NCBI RefSeq assembly: GCF_016820555.1
Contig: NZ_JADHDW010000010.1
Span: 1-64,000 of the forward strand
Reading direction: 5' to 3'
DNA: 64,000 nt
DNA from: Bacillus sp. REN10
Lineage (GTDB): Bacteria; Bacillota; Bacilli; Bacillales; Domibacillaceae
The notes below the pieces were generated by a model that worked only from the letters and a program-made list of their open reading frames with translations, was not told the DNA's origin and searched no databases. A program made the position numbers and the translations under genes. Positions 11,429 through 21,686 of this stretch are shown one piece after another. Each line of letters starts with the position of its first letter. Within the stretch, counting starts at the first letter, position 1.

Positions 11429-11797
11429 ATGAAAAAGACGTTTCGAATTAAGAAGAATAGTGAATTTCAATCCGTATTTAACGGCGGAAAGTCATTTGCC
11501 AACCGACAGTTTGTGGTATATATGTACAAATCCGAACAAAAGGTACCTTTTCGGATTGGCTTATCTGTAAGTAAAAAGATCGGTAATGCGGTCACACGCA
11601 ATCGGATTAAGCGCTACATTAGACAGAGTTTTACAGAACTAAAAGAACAAATTCAACCTGGTTTTGATTATGTTGTTATTGCTAGGAAGCCAGCAGCTGA
11701 AATGACTTGTCTTGAAGTTAAGAAAAGTATGGTTCATGTATTAAAACGAGCAAAAGCATTAAATGTAAATCATCCTAAATATAAAAATGAGGACTGA
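11429..11797 (+). CDS. rnpA: Ribonuclease P protein component
   Basis: RnpA (122 aa) is the protein cofactor of RNase P, which trims 5' leaders from tRNA precursors. It begins [28 protein letters not shown] and has the RNR signature [10 protein letters not shown] that contacts the RNA subunit. I chose ATG 11429 because AGGTGG precedes it and the length fits the family; an earlier in-frame ATG at 11405 lacks such a site. The spoIIIJ gene follows after 28 bases. Confidence 0.95.
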   Translation: MKKTFRIKKNSEFQSVFNGGKSFANRQFVVYMYKSEQKVPFRIGLSVSKKIGNAVTRNRIKRYIRQSFTELKEQIQPGFDYVVIARKPAAEMTCLEVKKSMVHVLKRAKALNVNHPKYKNED

Positions 11798-11825
11798 AAA
11801 GAAAGTTGACAGGGGGAATAATAGT

Positions 11826-12584
11826 TTGAAACGGAAGATCTTCACCCTAGCCTTCCTTGTGGCAACTATGATGTTGTTATCTGGCTGTACAGAAGTAAAT
11901 CAAGAGATTACGCCAGAAAGTAAAGGCTTTTGGAATGAATTTGTCGTTTACCCGCTTTCTCAAGTAATTATAAAGACGGCAGATATGGTAAACAGCTTTG
12001 GTTGGGCGATTATTATTGTCACGATCCTTATTCGTCTAATTATTTTGCCATTAATGATCAAACAGACGAAAAATACGAAAGCAATGCAAGCCATTCAACC
12101 AGAAATGCAGCGAATTAAAGAGAAGTATAAATCGAAAGATGCTGTTTCTCAGCAAAAAATGCAGCAGGAAACGATGGAGCTGTTTCAAAAACATGGCGTC
12201 AATCCGTTAGCGGGATGTTTTCCATTACTTGTTCAAATGCCAATCATCTTTGGCTTCTATCAAGCGATTATGAGAACAGAAGCAATTAAACATGACAGTT
12301 TCTTGTGGTTCGATCTTGGCGCGCCAGATCCGTTCTTTATTCTGCCGCTTGTTGCAGGTGTAACAACATTCCTGCAACAAAAGCTCATGATGGCAGGAAT
12401 GACGGAGCAAAATCCGCAAATGGCGATGATGCTTTGGTTAATGCCAATCATGATTATTATCTTTGCAGTCAACTTGCCAGCGGCTTTATCTTTATACTGG
12501 GTGGTAGGTAATATATTTATGATTATTCAGACGTTAATTATTAACAAACCTAGTACAAGCAAAACTGCTTCAGCAAGCAAATAA
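11826..12584 (+). CDS. spoIIIJ: Membrane protein insertase SpoIIIJ (YidC1)
   Basis: The protein has about 252 aa and belongs to the YidC/Oxa1 family, which inserts proteins into the membrane; in B. subtilis SpoIIIJ is also needed for sporulation. The N terminus is a lipoprotein signal, with a hydrophobic run and the lipobox LLSGC. Several membrane segments follow, with the conserved [15 protein letters not shown] loop and the C-terminal [15 protein letters not shown] infer a TTG start at 11826, behind AGGGGG, because the open frame upstream overlaps rnpA. The usual partner gene jag is missing downstream. Confidence 0.93.
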   Translation: MKRKIFTLAFLVATMMLLSGCTEVNQEITPESKGFWNEFVVYPLSQVIIKTADMVNSFGWAIIIVTILIRLIILPLMIKQTKNTKAMQAIQPEMQRIKEKYKSKDAVSQQKMQQETMELFQKHGVNPLAGCFPLLVQMPIIFGFYQAIMRTEAIKHDSFLWFDLGAPDPFFILPLVAGVTTFLQQKLMMAGMTEQNPQMAMMLWLMPIMIIIFAVNLPAALSLYWVVGNIFMIIQTLIINKPSTSKTASASK

Positions 12585-12610
12585 AAAATCATGTGCAACC
12601 AAATGAAAAA

Positions 12611-12649
12611 AGAGGTATCCCTGATATAAAAATGGGTTACCTCTTTTTT
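12611..12649 (+). terminator. Terminator after spoIIIJ
   Basis: AGAGGTAtCCC pairs with GGGtTACCTCT, leaving a 12-base loop, and is followed by six T residues. It ends the rpmH-rnpA-spoIIIJ unit at the point where jag normally follows. Confidence 0.85.
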
Positions 12650-12721
12650 GCGGTAGGTGTAATGAAACAATCATATTCATTCATGCCAAACGACTATAGG
12701 GTCTGCTTACATATTTTATTG

Positions 12722-12777
12722 TTATCCACACATGAATAAGTTAAAATAGTAACGGTTAAAAAGAAGGGTGTGGATAA
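12722..12777. promoter_or_regulatory. Pair of perfect DnaA boxes upstream of mnmE
   Basis: TTATCCACA (12722-12730) and, inverted, TGTGGATAA (12769-12777) lie 38 bases apart in the spoIIIJ-mnmE gap, about 1.8 kb from the oriC cluster. They may bind DnaA and affect mnmE transcription or initiator titration. Confidence 0.75.
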
Positions 12778-12882
12778 ATCAGTTGCTTTTTAAAACATTT
12801 ATCCTATGTTATTCTAATGATTTAAGGTTAAAACGTTTACGGTTTATATAAATGAGCACAAACGAAGAAAGAGGTGAAGAAC

Positions 12883-14268
12883 ATGGAATTTGATACAATA
12901 GCGGCCATTTCAACTCCTATGGGAGAAGGAGCGATTGCGATTGTCCGTTTAAGTGGAGAGGAAGCCATTGCCATTGCCGATCAAGTATTTAAAAGCCCAA
13001 GCGGGAAATCTTTGAAGGAAGTAGATAGCCATACGATTCATTATGGACACTTAATCGATCCGAAAACAAACCAAATCGTGGAGGAAGTCATGTTGTCTTT
13101 AATGAAAGGGCCGAAGACATTTACGCGCGAAGATGTAATTGAAATTAACTGTCATGGGGGGTTAGTGTCTGTTAATCGTGTACTTCAGCTTGTTCTGAAT
13201 CAAGGAGCCCGTCTAGCTGAGCCTGGAGAGTTTACAAAACGGGCTTTTTTAAATGGCCGTATTGACTTATCACAGGCGGAAGCCGTGATGGACTTAATTC
13301 GAGCGAAAACAGACCGGGCAATGAACGTTGCGCTCAATCAAATGGAAGGGCGTCTTTCGAAGCTGATCCGCAAACTTCGTCAGGAGATTCTTGAGATTCT
13401 TGCCCACGTAGAGGTTAATATTGATTATCCGGAGTATGATGATGTGGAAGAAATGACGCATCGAGTGCTGCTTGAAAAATCAACCCATGTAAAAAGTGAA
13501 ATCGACAAATTACTACGTACATCTGAACAGGGAAAAATTTTGCGTGAAGGATTATCTACTGTGATTATCGGACGTCCTAACGTTGGAAAGTCATCGCTAC
13601 TGAATGCCCTTGTCCATGAAAATAAAGCGATTGTAACCGATATTCCTGGGACGACGCGCGATGTAATTGAAGAGTATGTAAATGTGCGTGGGGTACCTCT
13701 TCGATTAGTCGATACAGCTGGGATCCGTGAAACAGAAGATATTGTTGAACGAATTGGCGTCGAACGTTCTCGGCAAGTCTTAAAAGAAGCCGACTTGATT
13801 TTACTCGTGTTAAATTACTCTGATCTGTTAACAATGGAAGATGAGAATTTATTTGAAGCCGTCGCGGGCATGGATGTCATTGTCATTGTCAATAAAACGG
13901 ATTTAGAGCAAAAAATTGATATGGATCGAGTGAGAGAACTAGCGCGTGATAAGCAGCTTGTGACAACCTCCTTACTAGAAGAACAAGGAATTGATGAACT
14001 AGAAGAAGCCATCTCCTCCCTGTTCTTTTCAGGCTCGATTGAAGCAAGTGATATGACATATGTATCTAATTCGCGTCACATTGCTTTATTAAATCAAGCG
14101 CTAACAGCGATTACCGATGCGATTGAAAATACAGAAATGGGTACACCAATTGATATTGTTCAAATCGATTTAACGAGAACGTGGGAGCTATTAGGTGAAA
14201 TCATTGGTGAAAGCGTTCATGAAAGCTTAATTGATCAACTGTTTTCACAATTTTGTTTAGGAAAATAA
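12883..14268 (+). CDS. mnmE: tRNA modification GTPase MnmE
   Basis: MnmE (461 aa) works with MnmG to modify uridine 34 of certain tRNAs. The N-terminal folate-binding domain begins [19 protein letters not shown]. The inserted G domain has [31 protein letters not shown] and NKTD. The protein ends FSQFCLGK with the conserved catalytic cysteine motif. ATG 12883 is preferred over a GTG nine bases earlier, which lies inside the AGAGGTG ribosome binding site. mnmG follows after 21 bases. Confidence 0.97.
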   Translation: MEFDTIAAISTPMGEGAIAIVRLSGEEAIAIADQVFKSPSGKSLKEVDSHTIHYGHLIDPKTNQIVEEVMLSLMKGPKTFTREDVIEINCHGGLVSVNRVLQLVLNQGARLAEPGEFTKRAFLNGRIDLSQAEAVMDLIRAKTDRAMNVALNQMEGRLSKLIRKLRQEILEILAHVEVNIDYPEYDDVEEMTHRVLLEKSTHVKSEIDKLLRTSEQGKILREGLSTVIIGRPNVGKSSLLNALVHENKAIVTDIPGTTRDVIEEYVNVRGVPLRLVDTAGIRETEDIVERIGVERSRQVLKEADLILLVLNYSDLLTMEDENLFEAVAGMDVIVIVNKTDLEQKIDMDRVRELARDKQLVTTSLLEEQGIDELEEAISSLFFSGSIEASDMTYVSNSRHIALLNQALTAITDAIENTEMGTPIDIVQIDLTRTWELLGEIIGESVHESLIDQLFSQFCLGK

Positions 14269-14289
14269 AAAATAAAGGAGGAGATCGTT

Positions 14290-16185
14290 ATGGCACAATA
14301 TGAAGCCGGTCAATATGATGTGGTTGTTGTTGGAGCAGGCCATGCGGGAGTTGAAGCGGGGCTGGCTGCTGCTCGCATGGGTGCAAAAACACTGATGGTA
14401 ACGATTAATCTAGATATGATCGCGTATATGCCGTGCAATCCATCAGTTGGCGGACCAGCAAAAGGGATCGTTGTTCGTGAAATTGATGCGTTGGGCGGAG
14501 AAATGGGAAAAAACATTGATAAAACCCATATTCAAATGCGAATGCTGAATACAGGAAAAGGACCAGCTGTACGCGCGTTAAGAGCGCAAGCGGATAAAGT
14601 TCTTTACCAGCAGGAAATGAAAAAAACGATCGAAAATGAAGAGAATTTAACATTAATTCAAGGCATGGTAGAACGTTTAATTGTGGAAGATGGAGAATGC
14701 CGTGGCGTCATCACACAAACGGGTGCTATGTATTATTCAAAAGCGGTTATTATTACAACGGGAACATTTTTACGCGGAGAAATCATTATCGGGGATTTAA
14801 AATATTCCAGCGGACCGAATAACCAACAGCCATCGATTCGCCTGTCCGATCATTTAAAAGAGCTTGGCTTTGACCTTGTACGCTTTAAAACAGGGACTCC
14901 GCCACGTGTAAATAGCCGCACAATCGATTACAGCAAAACAGAAATTCAACCGGGTGATGATGAGCCGCGGGCCTTCAGCTATGAAACAACCAAATTCATC
15001 ACCGATCAATTACCGTGCTGGTTAACTTACACGAATGAGGAGACACATGCGATTATCGGTGAAAATCTTCATCGTTCACCTATGTTTTCTGGCATGATTA
15101 AAGGAAGAGGGCCACGCTATTGTCCGTCGATTGAAGATAAAGTTGTTCGTTTTAACGATAAACCGCGCCATCAAATCTTCCTTGAACCAGAAGGACGAAA
15201 TACAGAGGAAGTATATGTTCAAGGGCTTTCCTCCAGCTTGCCGGAAGATGTGCAATACCGCATGTTGAAAACCATTCCTGGATTGGAAAAAGCTCAGCTA
15301 ATGCGCGCTGGCTATGCGATTGAATATGATGCAATGGTGCCAACGCAGCTTTGGCCAACGTTGGAAACGAAAAAAGTAAAAAATCTTTATACAGCTGGCC
15401 AAATTAATGGAACGTCTGGTTATGAAGAAGCAGCTGGCCAAGGATTAATGGCTGGAATTAATGCCGCTTGCCGTGTGCTGAATAAAGAAGAAGTTATTTT
15501 AAGCCGTTCTGATGCCTATATCGGTGTGTTAATTGATGATTTAGTGACGAAAGGGACGAATGAACCGTATCGTTTGCTGACGTCTCGTGCTGAATATCGC
15601 CTTCTTCTTCGTCACGATAACGCGGATCTTCGCTTAACAGAAATTGGTCATCAAATTGGCTTAATTTCACAAGAGCGTTATGATCATTTTACGAAGAAGA
15701 AAACAGATATTGCCGGGGAAATAGAGAGATTAAAATCAATCATTATTAAACCGAACGAAGCCACACAAACATTAATTCGTGAAGCAGGCGGAAGTGAGTT
15801 AAAAGATGGGATTCGTGCAGCAGACTTACTGAAACGTCCAGAAATGACTTATAAACATATTAAACAGCTTGTTCCAGCTGATGTGGAAATGGGCGCTGAA
15901 GTAGAAGAACAAGTAGAAATTCAAGTTAAATATGAAGGTTATATTGAAAAATCACTTCAGCAAGTAGATAAATTGAAAAAGATGGAAAATAAGAAAATTC
16001 CTGAAGACATTGATTATGACGCCATTAGCGGGTTAGCAACAGAAGCTCGCCAAAAACTCATTGAAGTTCGGCCGCTATCAATTGCTCAAGCTTCCCGGAT
16101 CTCAGGAGTCAATCCGGCAGATATTTCAATTTTGCTTGTTTACATTGAACAAGGTCGGATTGCTCGTGTAGGAAATGAACTTTAG
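14290..16185 (+). CDS. mnmG: tRNA uridine-5-carboxymethylaminomethyl modification enzyme MnmG
   Basis: MnmG (GidA, 631 aa) is the FAD-dependent partner of MnmE. The dinucleotide-binding GxGxxG reads [12 protein letters not shown] at the N terminus. GidA signatures seen are [10 protein letters not shown] and FKTGTPPRV, with the C-terminal helical domain and its [28 protein letters not shown] precedes the ATG. It is co-transcribed with mnmE and almost touches rsmG. Confidence 0.97.
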   Translation: MAQYEAGQYDVVVVGAGHAGVEAGLAAARMGAKTLMVTINLDMIAYMPCNPSVGGPAKGIVVREIDALGGEMGKNIDKTHIQMRMLNTGKGPAVRALRAQADKVLYQQEMKKTIENEENLTLIQGMVERLIVEDGECRGVITQTGAMYYSKAVIITTGTFLRGEIIIGDLKYSSGPNNQQPSIRLSDHLKELGFDLVRFKTGTPPRVNSRTIDYSKTEIQPGDDEPRAFSYETTKFITDQLPCWLTYTNEETHAIIGENLHRSPMFSGMIKGRGPRYCPSIEDKVVRFNDKPRHQIFLEPEGRNTEEVYVQGLSSSLPEDVQYRMLKTIPGLEKAQLMRAGYAIEYDAMVPTQLWPTLETKKVKNLYTAGQINGTSGYEEAAGQGLMAGINAACRVLNKEEVILSRSDAYIGVLIDDLVTKGTNEPYRLLTSRAEYRLLLRHDNADLRLTEIGHQIGLISQERYDHFTKKKTDIAGEIERLKSIIIKPNEATQTLIREAGGSELKDGIRAADLLKRPEMTYKHIKQLVPADVEMGAEVEEQVEIQVKYEGYIEKSLQQVDKLKKMENKKIPEDIDYDAISGLATEARQKLIEVRPLSIAQASRISGVNPADISILLVYIEQGRIARVGNEL

Positions 16186-16204
16186 TGAAGGGATGAGTGA
16201 AGCC

Positions 16205-16921
16205 ATGAATCAAGAACAATTTTTAAAGCTACTTGAGGAGAAAGGAATCCACCTTTCCTCCTCTCAGCTTGAGCAATTTGACTTATATTATAAGCTGCTC
16301 GTTGAATGGAACGAAAAGATGAATTTAACGGCCATTACAGAGAAAGAAGAAGTATATTTAAAACATTTTTATGATTCATTATCAGCCGCCTTTTACTATG
16401 ATTTTTCCGGAGAGTTAACCATTTGTGATGTTGGAGCAGGAGCGGGATTTCCAAGTATTCCATTAAAGATTGCTTTTCCGAACTTGCGTGTTAATATTGT
16501 TGATTCTTTAAATAAACGAATTACCTTTTTAAATCATTTAGCGAACGAATTAAAATTAGAAAATGTCCATTTTTTCCATGATCGTGCTGAAACATTTGGT
16601 CAGCTTTCAGAACATCGTGAGCAATATGACATTGTGATGGCGCGGGCAGTGGCAAGAATGTCTGTATTAAGTGAATTATGCTTGCCGCTTGTGAAAAAAG
16701 GCGGTGTGTTTCTTGCGATGAAAGCAGCGAGTGCAGAAGAAGAACTGCAAAGCAGCAAGAAAGCTGTTACCGTGCTTGGTGGCAAAGTACAAGACATCCA
16801 CTCGTTTATGTTGCCAATGGAAGAAAGTGACCGCACCATTATGGTAATCAAAAAAGAAAAAAATACGCCGAAAAAGTATCCAAGAAAACCAGGCACACCA
16901 AACAAATCACCAATCGAGTAA
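16205..16921 (+). CDS. rsmG: 16S rRNA (guanine527-N7)-methyltransferase RsmG
   Basis: RsmG (GidB, 238 aa) is a Rossmann-fold, SAM-dependent methyltransferase acting on 16S rRNA. The SAM motif is [16 protein letters not shown], with the start of the Rossmann core preceded by [14 protein letters not shown]. The C terminus is lysine and proline rich. I chose ATG 16205 because B. subtilis RsmG begins at the matching residue (MNxExF); upstream frame extends into mnmG. It is third in the mnmE-mnmG-rsmG unit. Confidence 0.94.
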   Translation: MNQEQFLKLLEEKGIHLSSSQLEQFDLYYKLLVEWNEKMNLTAITEKEEVYLKHFYDSLSAAFYYDFSGELTICDVGAGAGFPSIPLKIAFPNLRVNIVDSLNKRITFLNHLANELKLENVHFFHDRAETFGQLSEHREQYDIVMARAVARMSVLSELCLPLVKKGGVFLAMKAASAEEELQSSKKAVTVLGGKVQDIHSFMLPMEESDRTIMVIKKEKNTPKKYPRKPGTPNKSPIE

Positions 16922-16944
16922 AGTTGTCCACATGTGGACAACTT
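16921..16944. other. 24-bp perfect palindrome after rsmG
   Basis: The 24 bases from 16921 to 16944 are perfectly self-complementary around TCCACATGTGGA. They contain two overlapping DnaA-box-like 9-mers, TTGTCCACA and TGTGGACAA (one mismatch each). No strong T-run follows, so it could be a weak terminator, a DnaA site, or both. Confidence 0.6.
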
Positions 16945-17039
16945 TACTTCACATAAGCATGGTGTAAAATGAAGAAGGAACATGATAAGTGTAGAGAGAA
17001 TACGTATACAGGGAGTTTGTTAAAGGTGGTGTAGGGATC

Positions 17040-17903
17040 ATGAAGCATCCTTTCTCTCGTTTTTTTAACTTAGGAGAAAAAACAGCTGAAGAACAGCCTG
17101 GGAAACCGTTAGCCAAGGGAGAAAACATCAAAAAGATTCCGGTTTCCGAAATAGTTCCCAACCGTTTTCAGCCAAGAACAATATTTGATGATCAGAAAAT
17201 AGAAGAATTAGCTCGGACCATTCATACTCATGGAATCATTCAACCAATCGTTGTTCGTGAAATGGGAGATGGCCGCTATGAATTGATTGCTGGCGAACGT
17301 CGTTGGCGAGCCGTACAAACATTAAATTGGGAAACTGTTCCTGCCATTATCAATAATATGAGCGATACAGAAACAGCTTCCGTTGCCTTGATAGAAAATT
17401 TACAAAGGGAAGAGTTATCGCCAATTGAGGAAGCATTAGCTTATGCGAAATTACTAGAGCTTCATCAATTAACGCAAGAAGCCCTTGCCCAGCGTCTTGG
17501 AAAAGGACAATCAACGGTAGCCAATAAGTTACGTCTACTAAAGCTCCCTCAAGAAATACAAGAGGTGCTTATGAACAAGCAAATAACTGAACGCCATGCT
17601 AGAGCATTAATTCCGCTGAAGGATGCCGAAAAACAAATTCAACTGATGAATGAGATGATTGAAAAACAATTAAATGTGAAGCAAGTAGAAGATCGAGTGG
17701 CCCAAATGCTAACCGTATCGAAGGAAGCGCCGAAACCTCGCCGCAAAGCTTTTAGTAAAGACGTCCGAATTGCAGTGAATACGATCCGCCAGTCTTTATC
17801 GATGGTGTCAGACAGCGGAATTGATTTGAAGTCACAAGAAGAAGAATTTGATGACTTTTATCAAATTACGATTAAAATACCGAAGAAAAAATCGCAAGGG
17901 TGA
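17040..17903 (+). CDS. noc: Nucleoid occlusion protein Noc
   Basis: Noc (287 aa) is a ParB-family protein that blocks division over the nucleoid. It begins [14 protein letters not shown], the amphipathic membrane-binding helix typical of Noc rather than Spo0J. The ParB N domain follows ([41 protein letters not shown]). The helix-turn-helix is [19 protein letters not shown]. It sits immediately before soj-spo0J, the normal location. I noticed no obvious Noc-binding palindrome (ATTTCCCGGGAAAT type) while reading. Confidence 0.93.
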   Translation: MKHPFSRFFNLGEKTAEEQPGKPLAKGENIKKIPVSEIVPNRFQPRTIFDDQKIEELARTIHTHGIIQPIVVREMGDGRYELIAGERRWRAVQTLNWETVPAIINNMSDTETASVALIENLQREELSPIEEALAYAKLLELHQLTQEALAQRLGKGQSTVANKLRLLKLPQEIQEVLMNKQITERHARALIPLKDAEKQIQLMNEMIEKQLNVKQVEDRVAQMLTVSKEAPKPRRKAFSKDVRIAVNTIRQSLSMVSDSGIDLKSQEEEFDDFYQITIKIPKKKSQG

Positions 17904-17931
17904 ATGACCAGAGATGGACTTCACCCTTTTT
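17897..17931 (+). terminator. Terminator after noc
   Basis: AAGGGTGA and TCACCCTT, the first overlapping the noc stop codon, form a stem followed by TTTT-ATTTATT. Confidence 0.7.
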
Positions 17932-18040
17932 ATTTATTGAGATTTAAAGAATTTGTCTGTGGAATGATAACGAAAGAGGGTATATTTGTTAAAATAGAGA
18001 AAACATAGTTTCAAGGGATAAGAGAAGGTAGGTGGTTCAA

Positions 18041-18802
18041 ATGGGAAAAGTCATTGCTATCGCTAATCAAAAAGGCGGAGTAGGTAAAACGACAACATGT
18101 GTGAACTTAGGAGCCTGTTTAGCCTTTTTAAACAAGAAAGTGTTGTTAATTGATATCGATCCTCAAGGAAATGCAACAAGCGGTTCGGGCATCGAAAAAG
18201 GAGAAGTCGAGCATTGTATTTACGATGTATTAGTCGACGATGTGGATATAGCCGATACGATTAAACCAACAGAAATTGAGCATTTTTTTGTTGTGCCAGC
18301 CACCATTGCACTTGCTGGCGCAGAAATTGAACTTGTACCAACCATTTCAAGAGAAGTTCGTTTAAAACGCGCATTAGAAGAAATTCGTGAGGAGTACGAT
18401 TATATTATCATTGACTGTCCACCCTCACTTGGGTTACTCACTATTAATGCGTTAACAGCAGCGGATTCAGTCATTATTCCTGTGCAATGTGAATACTATG
18501 CACTTGAAGGCTTGAGCCAGTTACTGAACACCGTGCGGCTCGTTCAAAAGCATTTAAATCAAGACTTATATATTGAGGGCGTACTTTTGACGATGTTGGA
18601 TGCCCGCACAAACTTAGGGCTTCAAGTGATTGAAGAAGTAAAAAAATACTTTCAAGATCGAGTCTATCGGACGATTATTCCTCGAAATATACGCCTGAGT
18701 GAAGCACCGAGTCATGGTCAACCAGTTATTTTATATGATGCTCGTTCACGGGGAGCAGAAATGTATACAGATTTTGCAAAGGAGGTAGCTGCTAGTGGCT
18801 AA
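18041..18802 (+). CDS. soj: Chromosome partition ATPase Soj (ParA)
   Basis: Soj (253 aa) is a ParA-type ATPase that works with Spo0J in origin segregation and also regulates DnaA. The deviant Walker A is [11 protein letters not shown], followed by [14 protein letters not shown], and [16 protein letters not shown] is the Walker B region. ATG 18041 is used because AAGGTAGGTGG lies about five bases upstream; a GTG at 18032 is inside it. The stop overlaps the spo0J start by eight bases. Confidence 0.96.
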   Translation: MGKVIAIANQKGGVGKTTTCVNLGACLAFLNKKVLLIDIDPQGNATSGSGIEKGEVEHCIYDVLVDDVDIADTIKPTEIEHFFVVPATIALAGAEIELVPTISREVRLKRALEEIREEYDYIIIDCPPSLGLLTINALTAADSVIIPVQCEYYALEGLSQLLNTVRLVQKHLNQDLYIEGVLLTMLDARTNLGLQVIEEVKKYFQDRVYRTIIPRNIRLSEAPSHGQPVILYDARSRGAEMYTDFAKEVAASG

Positions 18803-19640
18803 AGGATTAGGAAAAGGAATTAATGCCATTTTCAAAGACTTAGAACCTGAAAATGAAGAAGCTGTGAAGGAAATAAAGTTAAAAGAGTTACGTCCCAATC
18901 CTTATCAACCTCGTAAAATATTTAACGAAGAAGCTATAGAAGAATTAAAAGCATCGATTATTGAGCATGGGATTTTACAGCCCATTATTGTTCGTCAAAG
19001 TATTAAAGGATATGAGATTGTCGTTGGAGAAAGGCGCTTTCGAGCAGCAAAAGCTGCTAACTTAGAAAAGGTTCCCGTTGTTGTTCGCAAGCTCTCTGAT
19101 CAGCAAATGATGGAGATGGCTCTTTTAGAAAATCTTCAACGTGAAGATTTAACTACGATAGAGGAAGCTACTGCTTACCAAACATTAATGGAAAGACTAG
19201 ACTTCACACAAGAACAATTAGCACAGAGAATGGGAAAAAGCCGCTCACATATCGCTAACTATGTTCGCTTGCTGACATTACCAGAAAAAGTACAACAATA
19301 TATTATGGATGGAAAACTATCGATGGGTCATGGCCGAGCACTCGTTGGGCTAAAAAATAAAGAGAAAATAACCCAAGTAGCTGAACAAACGGTCAAAGAA
19401 CACTTAAATGTCCGTCAGTTGGAGAAAATGATTCAACAAATGAATGAAAATGTTCCACGTGAAACATTGTCTTCGAAGCAAGACAAAAATCCTTTATTAA
19501 AAGAAAGAGAAGAAATCTTGCGTGAACGATTTGGTACAGCTGTTCATATTAAACAAACGAAAGACCAACAAAAAGGAAAGATTGAAATTGAATTTGTATC
19601 TGTCGAAGATTTAAACCGTATTCTTGATTTGCTTAATTAA
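18795..19640 (+). CDS. spo0J: Chromosome partition protein Spo0J (ParB)
   Basis: Spo0J (281 aa) is the ParB CTPase that loads at parS and spreads to organise the origin and load SMC. It begins [13 protein letters not shown] from a GTG. The ParB box motifs are [24 protein letters not shown] and [10 protein letters not shown], and the helix-turn-helix is [21 protein letters not shown] parS site lies inside its own coding sequence at NVPRET, as in B. subtilis. It overlaps soj and is translationally coupled to it. Confidence 0.96.
   Translation: MAKGLGKGINAIFKDLEPENEEAVKEIKLKELRPNPYQPRKIFNEEAIEELKASIIEHGILQPIIVRQSIKGYEIVVGERRFRAAKAANLEKVPVVVRKLSDQQMMEMALLENLQREDLTTIEEATAYQTLMERLDFTQEQLAQRMGKSRSHIANYVRLLTLPEKVQQYIMDGKLSMGHGRALVGLKNKEKITQVAEQTVKEHLNVRQLEKMIQQMNENVPRETLSSKQDKNPLLKEREEILRERFGTAVHIKQTKDQQKGKIEIEFVSVEDLNRILDLLN
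19451..19466. promoter_or_regulatory. parS: parS site inside spo0J
   Basis: TGTTCCACGTGAAACA is the 16-bp parS consensus with the C variant found in B. subtilis spo0J. Spo0J would nucleate here, about 9 kb from dnaA. Confidence 0.95.
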
Positions 19641-19642
19641 TG

Positions 19643-19670
19643 AGCTGCCAATACTCGGCAGCTATTTTTT
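19643..19670 (+). terminator. Terminator after spo0J
   Basis: AGCTGCC and GGCAGCT form a stem followed by ATTTTTT. It overlaps the 3' end of the convergent yyaC. Confidence 0.75.
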
Positions 19671-20312
19671 ATGAATGGACTGCTCTTCTACTTTTAACAA
19701 CGAAGGCTGACGGTATTCCTGCTTAATCAAGGGCTGAGCAGTTAAAAGCTGATAGCGAACCCCTGCTTTTACGATGCCATTAGCAATGATTTTGGCCATG
19801 CTCATCACTAAATGGAGCCGGGTATTTTGTAAAACGAAAAACTCCATAAATCCGCTGACATTAACTGTTCCAGTAATATGAATGTCGCCTACAGCCGGCA
19901 GTTCCTTTTTCACTCCCGCCCCGGGTTTAACGGGTCCGTTTCCTAATTGGATATTTCCAATCGTTTTTACTGTACCTAAACAAGCATCTGCTCCGATAAT
20001 AAAAGGCTGTTGATGCTGTTCATGAATAAGAGATAACTTGTCAGAAAGATTCACAGCATGTACAGGGTGTTCCAATGTCCCATACACATGAAAGCTAGGT
20101 AATAGTTTTTCTGAAAGCAGCGTGCCGATCAGTGGACCTAGGGAATCACCAGTTGACCGATCTGTACCAATAAAAGCAAAAACGATCGGGCGGGTGCCGG
20201 GTAGCGGCAGTAAAGACAGCAAGTGCTCAGCTACTATAGACGAAGCTTGTTGTTCTGCATAATGAATAGTTAATGAGTCAGGTTTGCGATCAAACATTTT
20301 TTTAAGATTCAT
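19662..20312 (-). CDS. yyaC: Sporulation protein YyaC (GPR-like fold, DUF1256)
   Basis: YyaC (216 aa) belongs to a spore-former family distantly related to the GPR germination protease. Recognisable parts are VFAFIGTDRSTGDSLGPLIG, FIIGADACLG, and PGAGVKKELPAVGDIHITGTVN. The product's exact role is not established; its distribution and its regulation in B. subtilis link it to sporulation. It is transcribed against spo0J and towards it, the same arrangement as in B. subtilis. Confidence 0.85.
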   Translation of the reverse strand: MNLKKMFDRKPDSLTIHYAEQQASSIVAEHLLSLLPLPGTRPIVFAFIGTDRSTGDSLGPLIGTLLSEKLLPSFHVYGTLEHPVHAVNLSDKLSLIHEQHQQPFIIGADACLGTVKTIGNIQLGNGPVKPGAGVKKELPAVGDIHITGTVNVSGFMEFFVLQNTRLHLVMSMAKIIANGIVKAGVRYQLLTAQPLIKQEYRQPSLLKVEEQSIHKK

Positions 20313-20482
20313 ATCACACCTCCTGCAGATTATAGTAAGAGTATACGGAAATCCTTTATTTTCTATACATCAATCCATAAGAAAAGTCAGAATTTTATAT
20401 CAAATAGACATTACTACAAATTAGGGATGGTTCTTGGTAAAATAAAAACGATTCTTCAGTTTATGAAGAGGAGGAAATAGTA

Positions 20483-21379
20483 ATGAATGCATTACAGCGG
20501 ATAATAGAAAAAAAGTGGGATCAATATACGAAAGAAGATTTATGGTTTGCCGTTGGTGAAGGAGCATTAAAAATTATTTTAATTCTCATTCTAGCAGCCA
20601 TAGTAATTAAAGTAGCGAAAACGGCTGTACGTAATTTCTTCCTAATTCGTTCGAAGACTCCCCTTGGTTTCTCTGAACGTCGAGAAAATACACTATTAAA
20701 ATTAATAGAGAACGTCATCTCCTATGTTGTCTATTTCGTTGCATTAATTAACATTTTAGCTATTTTGACATTTGATATTAAAGGATTAATTGCCGGTGCT
20801 GGGGTCGTAGGTTTAGCTATTGGTTTTGGTGCACAAAGTCTTGTGAAAGATGTGATTACTGGTTTTTTTATTATCTTTGAGGATCAATTTTCGGTTGGCG
20901 ACTTTGTTCGTATTGGTCAATTTGAAGGAACAGTAGAAGAAATTGGTCTTCGGACAACGAAAATCAAAAATTGGACAGGGGAACTCCATATTTTACCGAA
21001 CGGTTCCATTATAGAAGTCACTAATTTTTCCGTTCACAATAGCGTCGCTGTTGTGGATGTTAGCATTGCATATGAAGAAAATATTAATGAGGCCGAACGA
21101 GTAATTAATGAGTTGCTAAAAACTTTGCCTGAAAAATACGAGCAAATTGTGGAACCGCCGCAACTGCTTGGTGTACAAAATTTAGCTGCTTCAGATGTTG
21201 TGATGAGAATTACAGCAGAAACGACTCCGATGAACCATTTTGTTGTAGCAAGGCATATTCGAAAAGAAGTGAAAGAATGCTTAGAGCAAAATGGAATAGA
21301 AATTCCGTTTCCGCGCCTTGTTATGTATTCTCGGGATGAGCAGGCAGAAGCTGTAGCAAAACAAAGAAAAGAGGGATGA
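20483..21379 (+). CDS. Small-conductance mechanosensitive channel (MscS family)
   Basis: The protein has 298 aa. MscS channels open under membrane tension to release solutes. There are three hydrophobic segments: about 23-43, about 72-95, and the glycine/alanine-rich pore helix IAGAGVVGLAIGFGAQSLVKD (about 102-122). The cytoplasmic beta domain follows with FIIFEDQFSVGDFVRIGQFEGTVEEIG. GAGGAGG precedes the ATG. It heads a run with yyzM and ychF, a common Bacillus order. Confidence 0.9.
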   Translation: MNALQRIIEKKWDQYTKEDLWFAVGEGALKIILILILAAIVIKVAKTAVRNFFLIRSKTPLGFSERRENTLLKLIENVISYVVYFVALINILAILTFDIKGLIAGAGVVGLAIGFGAQSLVKDVITGFFIIFEDQFSVGDFVRIGQFEGTVEEIGLRTTKIKNWTGELHILPNGSIIEVTNFSVHNSVAVVDVSIAYEENINEAERVINELLKTLPEKYEQIVEPPQLLGVQNLAASDVVMRITAETTPMNHFVVARHIRKEVKECLEQNGIEIPFPRLVMYSRDEQAEAVAKQRKEG

Positions 21380-21383
21380 TGGA

Positions 21384-21587
21384 TTGGAAAAAGTTTTTAA
21401 TTTAAATGATGTTGTAGAAATGAAAAAACCCCACCCATGTGGCACAAACCGCTGGAAAATTATCCGTCTTGGAATGGACATCCGCATCAAATGCGAAGGG
21501 TGCGGACATAGCGTCATTCTTCCGCGACGAGAATTCACAAAAAAAATGAAAAAAGTGCTAGGTCCCATTGAAAACAGCAGCGAGTGA
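21384..21587 (+). CDS. yyzM: DUF951 family small protein YyzM
   Basis: The protein has 67 aa. It matches DUF951: LNDVVEMKKPHPCGTNRWKI, then IRLGMDIRIKCEGCGHSV, then PRREFTKKMKK. Cysteines in HPCG and CEGC could bind a metal, and the fold may be OB-like. No biochemical role is known to me. It starts with TTG at 21384 behind GAGGG, four bases after the MscS stop, so it is probably translated with that gene. Confidence 0.85.
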   Translation: MEKVFNLNDVVEMKKPHPCGTNRWKIIRLGMDIRIKCEGCGHSVILPRREFTKKMKKVLGPIENSSE

Positions 21588-21686
21588 GGAACGCTGCTGT
21601 TTTCTTGTTTGAAGCCTTCTGCTATAATTGGGAAGGGTTTAGGGTAGAGAAAAAATCTTTTGATTTTAAATAGAGGAGTGAAAGAA

